The notes under the pieces were generated by a model, which had not been told where the DNA came from, made no database searches, and worked only from the letters and a program-made list of their open reading frames with translations. A stretch of DNA of 64,000 nt from assembly GCA_022822545.1 (NCBI GenBank), contig JAJEBE010000040.1, forward strand, positions 62,001-126,000, read 5' to 3'. Source of the DNA: Anaerolineae bacterium (GTDB taxonomy: Bacteria > Chloroflexota > Anaerolineae > Aggregatilineales > Phototrophicaceae). Of this stretch, positions 44,554 to 56,213 are shown piece after piece. Position numbers and translations under genes: made by a program. Numbering within the stretch: the stretch's first letter is position 1; each line of letters opens with the position of its first letter.

Positions 44554-47055
44554 GTGCCGAATAAAATGGAACGCTTCACGCAGCGGGCGCGGCGAGTGTT
44601 GAGCTTGGCGCAAGAAGAGGCCGATCGCCTGCGTCATCATCAAATTGGAACGGAACACCTGCTATTGGGCTTGATGCGCGAGGAAGGCGGCGTCGCGGGA
44701 AGAGTCCTGCGCGACCTGGGCCTGGACCTGCGGCGAGTAGAAGAATTGGTCAAGCGCCTGTCAACGGCGGGTGAGCGCAGCACGAACTCACAACTGGATC
44801 TTTCGCCAGGTACAAAGAAGGTGCTCGAATTGGCCGTCGATGAAGCGCGGCGCATGGGGCATCACTATATCGGGACCGAGCATCTGCTGCTGGGCCTGGT
44901 GCGGCAGCAGGAAGGCATCGCCCTTGATGTGCTGCGGCGCCTGGGTGTCAGCCCCGAGGAAGTGCGGCGGCAGACCAGCAAGGTCCTGCAAGAGAGCCCG
45001 GTGCAATCTACGCCAAAGGCGCATGAGCGCGCCCACGGCAAGTCGTCACGCAAGGACAGCACGCCACTGGTTGATCAGTTGGCGACTGATTTAACGAGCC
45101 TGGCGGAAACCGGCAAGCTGGATCCGGTCGTCGGCCGGGAGATGGAGATTGAGCGCGTCATACAGGTGCTCAGCCGGCGTCGCAAGAACAATCCGGCCTT
45201 GATCGGCGAGCCTGGCGTGGGCAAGACCGCCATTGTGGAGGGCTTGGCGCAACGCATCGTCGAAGGCGATACGCCCAAGCCGCTGCTGCGCAAGCGCGTC
45301 TTGCAGTTGGATGTCGGATCGCTGGTGGCGGGCACGATGTACCGCGGCCAGTTTGAGGAGCGTCTCAAGCGCGTCATTGAAGAACTCAAAGCTTCGGATA
45401 CGATCCTCTTCATTGATGAGGTACACATGCTCGTCGGCGCCGGTTCAGCCGGCAGCAGCGTGGACGCGGCCAATATCCTGAAGCCGGCATTGGCGCGCGG
45501 CGAATTGCAGTGCATCGGCGCGACTACCCTTGATGAATATCGCAAACATATCGAGAGCGATGCCGCCCTGGAACGGCGCTTCCAGCAGATTCAAGTTGCG
45601 GAGCCGACCATTGAAGAGACGATCGAAATCCTGCAAGGCATCAAATTCCCTTATCAAGATCATCATCATAATGTCGAAATAACTGACGACGCCATTGAAA
45701 CGGCGGCGAACCTCTCGGCCCGTTATATTCCCGACCGCTTTTTGCCCGATAAGGCCATCGATCTCATCGACGAGGCGGCGGCCCGCTTGCGAATGTACAA
45801 GAGTCCGGAAGCGGCCGCGGTGCGCCGCGTCATGGATGAACTGGAAGACTTGCACGAAGAGATCGAGATGGCGGAGGTGGCTGGCGAGCAGGATGAAGTG
45901 ACATCGCTGCAGTCGCGGCGCGAATCGCTTGACGCCACCCTGGCTGATTATAGCGTCAACTGGAATGAAGAGACCGGGCAACCGCGCCTGGTGGGCGAAG
46001 ATATCTCGGAAGTGGCGGCTATGTGGACCGGCATCCCGGTGACGCGAATCGCAAACGAGGAGAGCGAGCGCCTGATGGAGATGGAAGACAAACTGCATGA
46101 GCGGATTGTCGGGCAGCATGAAGCTATCGTTTCCATCAGCAAAGCAGTGCGCCGCGCCCGCGCCGGATTAAAAGACCCGCGTCGCCCGATCGGGTCTTTT
46201 ATGTTCCTGGGGCCGACCGGCGTCGGCAAGACAGAGTTGACGAAGGCGCTGGCGGAGTTTCTCTTTGGCAGCGAAGACGCTTTGATCCAGCTCGACATGA
46301 GCGAATTCATGGAAAGGCATTCGGTGGCGCGTCTGGTCGGCGCCCCGCCCGGTTATGTCGGCTATGAAGACGCGGGCCAGTTGACCGAAGCGGTGCGGCG
46401 GCGCCCCTACTCCATTGTCGTCTTCGACGAGGTGGAAAAGGCGCATCCGGAAGCCTTTAACATGCTGCTGCAAGTGATGGAAGAAGGCACGTTGACCGAT
46501 GCCCGCGGCCGCCGAGTCGATTTTCGCAACGCTATGATCGTCATGACGAGCAATGTCGGCGCCGAGTTAATCAAGCCAAATTCCGGCTTGGGCTTCAATA
46601 CGCCGCTCGATACGGACAAGCTCGATGAGGAAGCCTACGAAGACATGAGCCGCAATGTCACCGATCAATTGCAGCGCCTGTTCCGGCCCGAGTTTCTCAA
46701 TCGCGTCGATGCCACCATCATCTTCCGCTCGCTCACCCGCGACGAGATCCAGCAGATTGTTGACCTGGAACTGAACAAGGTACGCGAGCGGCTGCTGGAA
46801 CATGCCATCACGCTGGAGGCGACTGACTCCGGCATCGAGTGGCTGGCTGAGAACGGCTACAATCCCGAGTTCGGCGCTCGCCCATTGCGCCGGCTGATTC
46901 AGAACGAGGTCGAAGATCGCCTCTCGGATGGCATCCTCTCCGGTCAGTTCAGGCTAGCGAGCATCGTCCGCATTGATGTGGATGAAGACGGCGGGCTGAC
47001 GATGTACACAGTCGAGGAAGAGGAAGTCGCCGGTGAGTTCGAAGCGAGTGTCTAA
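44554..47055 (+). CDS. clpC: ATP-dependent Clp protease ATP-binding subunit ClpC
   Basis: The 833-residue Hsp100 unfoldase feeds ClpP. Two Clp_N half-repeats come first (about residues 1-145). AAA+ domain 1 has [16 protein letters not shown] and [14 protein letters not shown], and a UVR-like middle segment follows ([24 protein letters not shown]). AAA+ domain 2 has [16 protein letters not shown] and [13 protein letters not shown] ClpP-docking LGF (SGLGFNTP) is present. The GTG start 44554 has GGAGGG at 7 bases. Its N-terminal domain is nearly identical to that of the stand-alone gene upstream. Confidence 0.95.
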   Translation: MPNKMERFTQRARRVLSLAQEEADRLRHHQIGTEHLLLGLMREEGGVAGRVLRDLGLDLRRVEELVKRLSTAGERSTNSQLDLSPGTKKVLELAVDEARRMGHHYIGTEHLLLGLVRQQEGIALDVLRRLGVSPEEVRRQTSKVLQESPVQSTPKAHERAHGKSSRKDSTPLVDQLATDLTSLAETGKLDPVVGREMEIERVIQVLSRRRKNNPALIGEPGVGKTAIVEGLAQRIVEGDTPKPLLRKRVLQLDVGSLVAGTMYRGQFEERLKRVIEELKASDTILFIDEVHMLVGAGSAGSSVDAANILKPALARGELQCIGATTLDEYRKHIESDAALERRFQQIQVAEPTIEETIEILQGIKFPYQDHHHNVEITDDAIETAANLSARYIPDRFLPDKAIDLIDEAAARLRMYKSPEAAAVRRVMDELEDLHEEIEMAEVAGEQDEVTSLQSRRESLDATLADYSVNWNEETGQPRLVGEDISEVAAMWTGIPVTRIANEESERLMEMEDKLHERIVGQHEAIVSISKAVRRARAGLKDPRRPIGSFMFLGPTGVGKTELTKALAEFLFGSEDALIQLDMSEFMERHSVARLVGAPPGYVGYEDAGQLTEAVRRRPYSIVVFDEVEKAHPEAFNMLLQVMEEGTLTDARGRRVDFRNAMIVMTSNVGAELIKPNSGLGFNTPLDTDKLDEEAYEDMSRNVTDQLQRLFRPEFLNRVDATIIFRSLTRDEIQQIVDLELNKVRERLLEHAITLEATDSGIEWLAENGYNPEFGARPLRRLIQNEVEDRLSDGILSGQFRLASIVRIDVDEDGGLTMYTVEEEEVAGEFEASV

Positions 47056-47099
47056 GCTCAACCTTGATAGCATATCATTCTCAACAGGTTTGTGACTGA

Positions 47100-48941
47100 A
47101 TGCTTGGCAGCCGGCATCGGGCAGCTTGGGCGGTTGTCTTAGTCCTGGCGCTCTTGCCCTTAATGCTTATCGTCATTTTGGGCAGCCACGGCAGGTTGAT
47201 GGGGGACGATTTCTGTCACTTGATCTCGGGGCTGGAGTACGGTCCTTGGGGAAACGCCCTATATTGGCGAAACTCGCTAAATGGCAGCTTTAGCTTCTAT
47301 TTCTTACACGGATTGACCGCGCCGCTAGATACACAGGCTGCTGGCGTAATCGTTGCCATCATCGTTTTAGCTTGGACATTTGGTCTCGCCTGGATGATCC
47401 TTGCCTGCCACCAACTTTTTAGACGGGACAGACCGCCGCTGATACGAACAGTCATGATGGCGGCGGCATTGGTGTGGCTCGCAGTACACGGGCTGGCAAC
47501 ACCGCTTTCGATCTACTTCTATTCAGCCGCGACGCGCCATACGCTTCCTGTCGCCATCTTTGTAGTCGCCTTGGCTGCCTGCTGCGAATACATCCCTCGA
47601 GTTCAGTCCGTCCGCAGGCTTGTGGCAGCCTGCGCAATTTTCGCTCTGGTTGCCTTCGTTAACACAGGCATGTCGGAAGTCCTCGGCGCAGTACAGTTGG
47701 CGCTTCTCACTATATTGTTGCCCGCCGTTTACACAATGATTCCGCGGGAATTCCGGCGAAATAGCCTTGCTTTTGTCATATCTGGTTTGGCGGCGACCGT
47801 CGCGGCATTGTTAATTATGGCGACCGCCCCGGGGGTCGCTAAACGACTCGCGATGTTTGGCATAGACACAGACTCGCCGCTGCGCGTCCGCGCGGATCTA
47901 TTTCCGAAAGTTCTCGAGCATATTCAGTCTTTCTTAATAGACAGAGAATTAAACACCGCGTTTATCGGCATGCTTGCCATTTGCCTATTCCTCATGCTGA
48001 CGGTTCAGCGCTCGGCCCAAACATCACCGGTCCGCAAGCCATTTCAACTTGCCTTGCCCCCTCTGTTGTTGTGCTTGCTTGTCCAGTTGCTGCTCCTGCC
48101 GCTTGTCTGGATTCACCAGAGCGACGACCAGTTCGTGTTTGCCCCCCCCCCCCCCGCATATATGGTCGTCGGCGCGAACATATCTATCCTCGCGAGCCTA
48201 GCGGCAATCCACCTGGGAAGGCAAAGGATTAATGCCCTTTTGCTAAACAGACCCGAAAATTGGGCGGCAATTCCCGCATTGACGCTGGGAGTGGTTATCA
48301 CTTTATTCGGTCTCTCCCAACTTCAAGGCATCAACTGGCGAGCCGCGACATACGTCTCTTGCAGCATCTATACGCTGCTATTTGCTCTACTGTGGCAATT
48401 TCATTTTCACTTTCAGGCGAGCGGCAAAAAGAGTCGATTCTTCGCAGCCGTTCTTTGGGCATTTACTGTGACAGGAGTATCCGCGCTCGCGCTTGTTGTC
48501 CTTAACCAGGCCATCGGGGACAGGCAATTTACTTACAACTTGTCCTTCATATCATTTGCTTTTGCCTTTTCAGGTTTCATTTGCGGCATTTCGCTCGCTT
48601 ATGCGATCAACCAGGTAAACGCAACTGCCGCACCTGCCATTCGTCCAACGCTCGCACTCATGTATGGGAGCGCGATAGTCGCCACTGCGATCTGGTTCAG
48701 TATATTGTTGGGCAATGCCGAGAATGTTCCGCAATTCGAGCGATTCTCACGAGCTTGGGACGAACGCCACCAACTGATTCTGGCCAAACGCAAAGGAGGC
48801 GAGCGGCTGGCAACACCTCCTCGACTAGCTAAAGATATTTTGAAAATCCCGGGCGATTTCAGGGACAAGTATGATTATTGGCAGAGTAATTGCGCGTCCG
48901 ACGAAATCACCGGGCTAATCAAGGATAGATATCGCGCCTAG
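47100..48941 (+). CDS. DUF6056 family multipass membrane protein
   Basis: This 613-residue membrane protein has about 12-14 hydrophobic helices. The first loop has a GDD-containing motif (MGDDFCHLISGLEYGPWGNALY), close to the catalytic-loop layout of membrane glycosyltransferases of GT-C type, and this fits DUF6056. A paralog with HDD is at 51342-53141. A run of 14 C bases (48142-48155) encodes PPPPP in a loop. No good ribosome site precedes the ATG. The function is not known; GT-C-like activity is a weak inference. Confidence 0.8.
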   Translation: MLGSRHRAAWAVVLVLALLPLMLIVILGSHGRLMGDDFCHLISGLEYGPWGNALYWRNSLNGSFSFYFLHGLTAPLDTQAAGVIVAIIVLAWTFGLAWMILACHQLFRRDRPPLIRTVMMAAALVWLAVHGLATPLSIYFYSAATRHTLPVAIFVVALAACCEYIPRVQSVRRLVAACAIFALVAFVNTGMSEVLGAVQLALLTILLPAVYTMIPREFRRNSLAFVISGLAATVAALLIMATAPGVAKRLAMFGIDTDSPLRVRADLFPKVLEHIQSFLIDRELNTAFIGMLAICLFLMLTVQRSAQTSPVRKPFQLALPPLLLCLLVQLLLLPLVWIHQSDDQFVFAPPPPAYMVVGANISILASLAAIHLGRQRINALLLNRPENWAAIPALTLGVVITLFGLSQLQGINWRAATYVSCSIYTLLFALLWQFHFHFQASGKKSRFFAAVLWAFTVTGVSALALVVLNQAIGDRQFTYNLSFISFAFAFSGFICGISLAYAINQVNATAAPAIRPTLALMYGSAIVATAIWFSILLGNAENVPQFERFSRAWDERHQLILAKRKGGERLATPPRLAKDILKIPGDFRDKYDYWQSNCASDEITGLIKDRYRA

Positions 48942-49010
48942 GTGTATAGCTTCGGAATATATGAGACTAAACAGATAGCATGTCACAGCGCAGGCGCTTC
49001 GACAAACAGA

Positions 49011-49034
49011 GAGGACTGCCCTATGACAGTCCTC
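49011..49034 (-). terminator. Candidate terminator after groL
   Basis: GAGGACTG (49011-49018) pairs perfectly with CAGTCCTC (49027-49034). On the minus strand it is followed by TCTGTTTG, a poor T run. It lies 36 bases past the groL stop. Confidence 0.5.
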
Positions 49035-49069
49035 CGAATGCGTTTCTACTTCTCAGGCGGTGAGCCAGC

Positions 49070-50749
<1,680 letters not shown>

Positions 50750-50789
50750 CTAGTCTAGGGTCGATACCTGTCCTCGTTCGCCAAGTCCG

Positions 50790-51092
50790 CTAGACTTGGA
50801 CGATGCCGAGGATGTCGGATTCTTTCATGATCAGCATCTTAACGCCGTCAAGCTTTACTTCGGTGCCGGCATACTTCGCGAAGAGCACACGGTCGCCTTC
50901 CTGAACATCCATCGGAATGCGCTTTTCACCTTCTTCGTCATATTTGCCGGGACCAGCGGCGCGAATGACACCTTGCTGCGGCTTTTCCTTCGCCGTCTCC
51001 GGCAATACGAAGGCGCCACCGCCGAAGGTCTCTTCGGACTCCACGGGTTCGACCAAAACACGGTCACCAAGCGGGCGGATCGATACAGCCAT
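50790..51092 (-). CDS. groS: Co-chaperonin GroES (Hsp10)
   Basis: This 100-residue lid protein of the GroEL chamber has [23 protein letters not shown] at the start, the mobile loop region [18 protein letters not shown], and the end [21 protein letters not shown]. All are typical of GroES. GAGGGAGAAG precedes the ATG. A CIRCE operator lies upstream at 51155-51181. Confidence 0.97.
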   Translation of the reverse strand: MAVSIRPLGDRVLVEPVESEETFGGGAFVLPETAKEKPQQGVIRAAGPGKYDEEGEKRIPMDVQEGDRVLFAKYAGTEVKLDGVKMLIMKESDILGIVQV

Positions 51093-51154
51093 TTTCTTCT
51101 CCCTCTATGAACTATCGATAAGCGTGACATTGCTAAACGCTTGCTTTCACAATG

Positions 51155-51181
51155 TTAGCACTCACTTAATGAGAGTGCCAG
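51155..51181 (-). promoter_or_regulatory. CIRCE operator upstream of groS-groL
   Basis: TTAGCACTC (51155-51163), 9 bases, GAGTGCCAG (51173-51181): the consensus is TTAGCACTC-N9-GAGTGCTAA, so the left half matches fully and the right half at 7 of 9 positions. CIRCE is bound by HrcA and represses chaperone genes until heat shock. It lies 62 bases upstream of the groS ATG. Confidence 0.88.
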
Positions 51182-51341
51182 ACATTCAGCGATAAGGTAG
51201 CATAATGCCCGACTTGAGTCAATAGATTTGGCAGAGACAAAGAGGGATTGCCAGAAATTATATGATTTTCTTATGTTTCGGAAGCCAGGCCTGTCACCGC
51301 AGATGCCGAGAAACGACAGCGCGCGAGTGGATTGGGCCGCC

Positions 51342-53141
51342 TCAGGCGTTGATTATCTCTATGGACTCCACGTTATAGAATTGCTCGGCGAAACGCAGTG
51401 TGCCCATGCCGATGTAATCAGCCAGGTCAAATGAGAGCGGAGCCACCTCAATATGGGTCAAGCCGCTATCGCGCTGCGCCAGGATGGCATCGTGCCGAGC
51501 ATCCCATTCGCGCGCATACGTTTGAAAGTCGGGGATCAGCCGAGCATGGCCTAAGAAGATGCCGCCAGCTATTGCGAGAGCCAACATCAAGCTTCCCGCC
51601 GCCAGCAGCCAAGACTTCGCCGCCGCCGATTGCTTAATCACGATTCCCAGGTACAAGCCCCAAAATAGCCCGGCGATCACTTGCAAAAATGCGGGACCCG
51701 CCATCATCCGGTGTGAGGTGAAGCCGTGACCGATGAATGTCACAAATATCAGCGCTGCAATCGTGACCCAGGCAATAAAAAGTGTGCCCGCTGACGCTCG
51801 CTCAAGCGCGCGTGTTCCGCAATCGGGAAGTTCCGGCCGCCACAGAATTGCCAGCATGAACAACATGCCTAGCGCGGCCGCAAACAGGTAAGTCGAGGCG
51901 CGCGCGTCAATGCTGCGGACCTGCGTTATTGTCACCAGAATCAGGAAGGCCAACAGCAGGGAGCCAGAGACTGCGGTCAGTCCGCGTTCTTGAGTTTTTA
52001 GAGCTGCTGTCACTCGCCGCCGCTGCCATAGCAGCAGCAGAAAAACGAGCAGCAGCGCCAGGTTTATAGCGAGGACGATCATGTAACTTGCGCTATAACG
52101 CCCTAAGAACTGCGGGTTGTCGCTAAGATGCGCCCACAAGATCGGCAGAAACACAAATTGAACAGCCAGGCCGGTCAATACGGCATGGGATATTCGATTG
52201 TCTGCTGAGCTTGGCGCAGGTCTATCCGGCCGCGTGTTTGCCTGCAAGCCCAGATTAATGCCGATCCCGAACAGGAGCGCGAAACCGGCGATGACCTCTT
52301 GCCGGCCTACGCTCTCGAAACTTATCTGTGCCGTAACAACTGCCAACTGCGATAGCGAGCGGATCGGCGGGCGATAATTGGCGGCATCCGCCTCCATGCG
52401 ATTCCAAATGCCGGGCGAGCTGAGCTGAACAATCAATCCAATGACGGTCGCGATCAGCATCGCGCCGGCCACGATAGCCAGGGCGCGACGTCTTTGCCCG
52501 CCGACGACCGTGAAAGCCAGCGCCGCGAGCAGTGTCAGAAACGTCGCCTGAAACACGAGAAACATTTCGGAGGCGCCGGCGGTGAGAAAGCTGATCAGCG
52601 CACAGGCGCTCACCCCCAAAAGAAGGCGCTTTCTACAATGGGACCACTTGTCGATCGTCCAGGCAGCAAGCGCCAGACATACGATGAGGCAAACAAGCGG
52701 CAGGGTGTATTGCACACTGGCGGAATACCAGTAGAAGGACTCCGGCGTATAGAAGGCGTTGATGGCGGCCGCAAGCGCGAGGCCAGACGCGGCGAGCGTA
52801 TAAACGCGGCGCGGTCCGCCCAGTTGAATCTGCGTGAATATCTGACTGAGCAGCCAATACAATCCAAGTAAGCCGATGGCAATGATGAGCAGGGTAAGTA
52901 GCGGCGGCAGCGCAACAGCGCATTCAGCCAAGCTCAGCCTGAGAAAGATGCTTGAATAGGCGCTGGTCCAGCGATTGTAGTATTGGACCAAGCCATCCCA
53001 GGCGCCGTACTTCAGTCCCGCGGCGGCAACACCAAAGTCATCGTGGATCATGCGGCTATGCAAACCCAGGTAGGCAAAGAGCAGAAGCGGCGCGCTCAAC
53101 AGCACAAGCAAAAGCCACTTAAACGTCCGCTCCAACTTCAC
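51342..53141 (-). CDS. DUF6056 family multipass membrane protein
   Basis: This 599-residue protein has about 12-14 hydrophobic helices and a first-loop motif with paired Asp, MIHDDFGVAAAGLKYGAWDGLVQYY, like the 47.1 kb paralog. The remaining sequence is rich in Leu/Ala helices, and the last ~80 residues are soluble (YAREWDARHDAILAQRDSG). It begins 4 bases after the end of the PBP-like gene on the same strand, so the two probably form an operon. Such DUF6056 proteins resemble GT-C glycosyltransferases in plan. The substrate is unknown. Confidence 0.82.
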   Translation of the reverse strand: MKLERTFKWLLLVLLSAPLLLFAYLGLHSRMIHDDFGVAAAGLKYGAWDGLVQYYNRWTSAYSSIFLRLSLAECAVALPPLLTLLIIAIGLLGLYWLLSQIFTQIQLGGPRRVYTLAASGLALAAAINAFYTPESFYWYSASVQYTLPLVCLIVCLALAAWTIDKWSHCRKRLLLGVSACALISFLTAGASEMFLVFQATFLTLLAALAFTVVGGQRRRALAIVAGAMLIATVIGLIVQLSSPGIWNRMEADAANYRPPIRSLSQLAVVTAQISFESVGRQEVIAGFALLFGIGINLGLQANTRPDRPAPSSADNRISHAVLTGLAVQFVFLPILWAHLSDNPQFLGRYSASYMIVLAINLALLLVFLLLLWQRRRVTAALKTQERGLTAVSGSLLLAFLILVTITQVRSIDARASTYLFAAALGMLFMLAILWRPELPDCGTRALERASAGTLFIAWVTIAALIFVTFIGHGFTSHRMMAGPAFLQVIAGLFWGLYLGIVIKQSAAAKSWLLAAGSLMLALAIAGGIFLGHARLIPDFQTYAREWDARHDAILAQRDSGLTHIEVAPLSFDLADYIGMGTLRFAEQFYNVESIEIINA

Positions 53142-53145
53142 AACG

Positions 53146-56064
53146 CTACCCGGCTTCGTCTCTCGAAATCACCAGCCGCGACTCAGCGCGATTGCCCACC
53201 TGGTCATAGGCCACCGCTCGAACCGCCGCGTCCCCGGCGCTTCCGATGTCTACTTCTATGCCGTAGGGCCATTCGACATCGACGCCGAGCAATTCATCAT
53301 CGCGGTAGAACTCAACCCGCTCTATCGTCAAGTTGTCACTGACGGCCGCAAGGAGCGACACTGTCTGACCGGCCGGCGGCGATCCGTCGCTTTTTTGCAG
53401 TTGTATGGCCGGCGGGGTGTTATCGAAGGTCAGCAACCTGGTATCGGTCTCCCGGCTGCCGTCGGTGAAGATCACCGTCAAGCGCAGGGTGTGGATGCCG
53501 CTGAGCAGCGCAGTTTCCCAGGTAGCAGAAATGGCGCCGCCGGGCGCAGGTCGACGCCGCTCGCCGATCGCTTGCCATGATTTTGGATTGACATCCGCGC
53601 CATACTCCAAGAACCAGCTTTCGGCGCCAGCGCGATTTATCGTGGCGCGTATATCGACGGTTGAGCCGACATAGGCGTAATCGGCCGGCGCCGAAATCTG
53701 GACGGCTTTGCTGGCCGGAGCCGCACCATCGGCACTGTAACTTGTAGGCGGCAAGGGTTTGTCATTTTCCACCCACCAATCCAGGATCGCTTCCGGCGGC
53801 AGGAAGTAAGCCACTTCTTCGCGCAAATCGTCCGGCGTGTTGACGGTGGCCAGCTGACCGGTAGCGCGGTTGATCTCGACCGTTTGCCACATGTCATCGC
53901 GCCGCAGGTTGGAGCCGGCGGGCATCAACTCGCGCCGCGTCGGACAATGATCGGTGGTCCCCGGCAACAAGCCGGAAAGCTCACAGACCAGGTATTCTTC
54001 CACATCATCAGGCGCTTGCCAGGCCCTCGGCGGCAAGGCGCGCTGCTGATGCGCATAAGTCATCAGCGACTGCCAGACGGGCGCTGACGCCAGACGTTGC
54101 GCCGCATTGATACTCATGTCCGCCTCATCATCACGGCCCACGCGCACGACGATGGCCAACTGCGGCGTATAACCCACGGTCCAGCTATCGCGTTTGTCCC
54201 CGCTCAGCCCGTCCAGCACGGCAGCCGGTCGCGCAAGTTGCAGAGCGAGGTCCGGCTCTTGCAGCGTTGTCTGCCGCGCCTCGCCGTCGGCCAAAATATC
54301 ATTCACCAAGTAGGCCAGGCTCGGTTCGATAATCTGTGTCTGCCGCGCCTCTTCTCCCGCATAAGCCCAAAGGACGACGCCGGCCGCGTCCGCGATCTCC
54401 AGTACCGCCACCGGGTCCCGCCCGCGATAGCCGGCGCCCGGCGATTCTATAGGCAGGCCCCGCATCGCGCCGAGTGAAGCCAGCACGCTGTAGGCGTAAG
54501 CGGTATCCAGCACGGAAACGCTTCCGCCGCGCTCCAGGAGCGCCAAATCCACGTCGCTGGCCTCCAAGCTGCTGAAGCCCATGGCCTGCGCCGTGTTTAT
54601 CACTGCCGGCATACCGGCCGCGCTGGCCACCTGCGCCACCGGCGGGAGCAGGTCGGCCGCCATGGCATCGCGCAGGTTCAGCGGGCCGCGATGGCGGCCA
54701 TCGGGATTGGCCGGCGTATAAATCAACTCGGCACTTCGCCCGGGATAAGCGCGCGGGATATCGTAGACCATCGAGGCCGGCGTGAGTTCGCGCTGCAGGA
54801 AGGCGTGCATATAGACGAAGGGATGCAGCACGGTCGCCGGTTGATGCCGCGGCGCGGCGGCAGCGCCGACCAGGCTCAGAATCTCGCCGCTGCCGACATC
54901 GATCAGGACAAGCGCGCCTTGGTTGGGCGGCGATGCTAGGGATAGCGACGGCAGCTTCAAGTCGGAAGAGGCGTCACAGCCGCCGCCGGGATCCGTTCCG
55001 TCGCCGGATAGATGTCCCAAGTGGCTCTCTAGCGCGCACTCAGCCTGATATTGCAGGTCCAAATCGAGTGATGTGATAATCCGCAGGCCGCCACGCGCTA
55101 CCAGGCTTTCGCCGTCCTGCCCCAGCCGCGTGAGAATCGCCGCCGCTTGCACTCGCGCGTAGTCGACAAATTCGGACGCGAGCGAGGATTCTTTTGATGC
55201 CGGCGCCAGGACAGGCGGGGCACTTGCCGAGGCCGCGTCAAATTGCGCCTCGTCGATCATTTCCGCAGCGAGCATGTCAAAGAGCAGATCGGCGCCGCGC
55301 TCGCGACTGCGCTGTTGGGCGTCGATGGGATTCAGGGCCGGCTCTTCGGCCGTCTTGGCCAAGATTGCCGCTTCCGCCAGGTCAAGTTGCGCGGCGTTTT
55401 TGCCGAAGTAGACCTTCGCGGCCGCGTCGATCCCGTAGGCATCGTGACCATAGAAACGGCTGTTCAGCCGCCACTCGAGCAATTCTCCCGCCGAGCGGCT
55501 GCGCTTGCTTTCGGCGATCAGCACGATTTCCAGCAAACGCGGATCCAATCCGCTCCTTCGGGTTAATGGCAGCATGGCCTCACGCACGAGCGCGCCGGTG
55601 AGGTCGTCGTTCGGCGCGAGCGGCAATCCAATGATGTAGCGCCAGGTTTGCAGCGCGGCGTCGAGCAGATCAAATGAGGGCGGCGCAGTCAGAAATGTAG
55701 GCTCCTCGACCAGCAGCGCCGCGTCAATCACATATTTCGGCAACTGATCAAGCTGCCGCCAGGGCCGCTCGTCGCCAAGCGGATCGCGGGTACGGTGGAT
55801 TTCTGTTGCGCCGCCCCGATCATAATAGCGCGTGACGCCGTAGACCGGATCCAGAAAGACGCTTTCTTGCGGCGTCGGCAGGTGGCTGGCCGCTTGTATA
55901 TAGAGCCAGATGGACAAGCCCAGCCCGGCAATTGCAGGCGTTAACAGAAGCAAGGCGGGAAAGAAGAGAATCAGGGTCAGCCAAAATGCCGAGCGCCGCG
56001 ATTCATGGCGGCGTCGACGCTTGCGGCTGTGCCGCCGGCGAATGATATGAGCCACAGCGGGCAT
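53146..56064 (-). CDS. Penicillin-binding protein 1-like protein with decayed catalytic motifs
   Basis: This 972-residue protein has a class A PBP layout: a basic N-terminus (RRRHSRKRRRRHESRR), one TM helix, a GT51 transglycosylase-like region, a transpeptidase-like region, and a C-terminal ~200-residue Ig-like part (VRAVAYDQVGNRAESRLVIS). Key residues are changed. The transpeptidase SxxK is TVLH (in HQPATVLHPFVY), the SxN is DLL, and KTGT is replaced by LDGL next to SGDKRDSWTVGYTP. The GT51 second motif (GGSTITQQ) is absent, and in the first the His is lost (VEEPTFLTAPPSF). It was probably once a PBP1C-type enzyme and is now non-catalytic at least as a transpeptidase. It is co-transcribed with a DUF6056 gene. 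Confidence 0.8.
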   Translation of the reverse strand: MPAVAHIIRRRHSRKRRRRHESRRSAFWLTLILFFPALLLLTPAIAGLGLSIWLYIQAASHLPTPQESVFLDPVYGVTRYYDRGGATEIHRTRDPLGDERPWRQLDQLPKYVIDAALLVEEPTFLTAPPSFDLLDAALQTWRYIIGLPLAPNDDLTGALVREAMLPLTRRSGLDPRLLEIVLIAESKRSRSAGELLEWRLNSRFYGHDAYGIDAAAKVYFGKNAAQLDLAEAAILAKTAEEPALNPIDAQQRSRERGADLLFDMLAAEMIDEAQFDAASASAPPVLAPASKESSLASEFVDYARVQAAAILTRLGQDGESLVARGGLRIITSLDLDLQYQAECALESHLGHLSGDGTDPGGGCDASSDLKLPSLSLASPPNQGALVLIDVGSGEILSLVGAAAAPRHQPATVLHPFVYMHAFLQRELTPASMVYDIPRAYPGRSAELIYTPANPDGRHRGPLNLRDAMAADLLPPVAQVASAAGMPAVINTAQAMGFSSLEASDVDLALLERGGSVSVLDTAYAYSVLASLGAMRGLPIESPGAGYRGRDPVAVLEIADAAGVVLWAYAGEEARQTQIIEPSLAYLVNDILADGEARQTTLQEPDLALQLARPAAVLDGLSGDKRDSWTVGYTPQLAIVVRVGRDDEADMSINAAQRLASAPVWQSLMTYAHQQRALPPRAWQAPDDVEEYLVCELSGLLPGTTDHCPTRRELMPAGSNLRRDDMWQTVEINRATGQLATVNTPDDLREEVAYFLPPEAILDWWVENDKPLPPTSYSADGAAPASKAVQISAPADYAYVGSTVDIRATINRAGAESWFLEYGADVNPKSWQAIGERRRPAPGGAISATWETALLSGIHTLRLTVIFTDGSRETDTRLLTFDNTPPAIQLQKSDGSPPAGQTVSLLAAVSDNLTIERVEFYRDDELLGVDVEWPYGIEVDIGSAGDAAVRAVAYDQVGNRAESRLVISRDEAG

Positions 56065-56213
56065 TGGCGGTCCTTAATGCAGCGGCGCTGATGTTCAGTG
56101 TACTTGGGATTCACCTCGCCGCAAATCGGGGCATGAATCATCGGCATCGCGTCAACACTATGATCCTGAGGAAACCGTTTGGCTCAAGGACAGCCAGCGC
56201 GCGTCAGGAGCGC

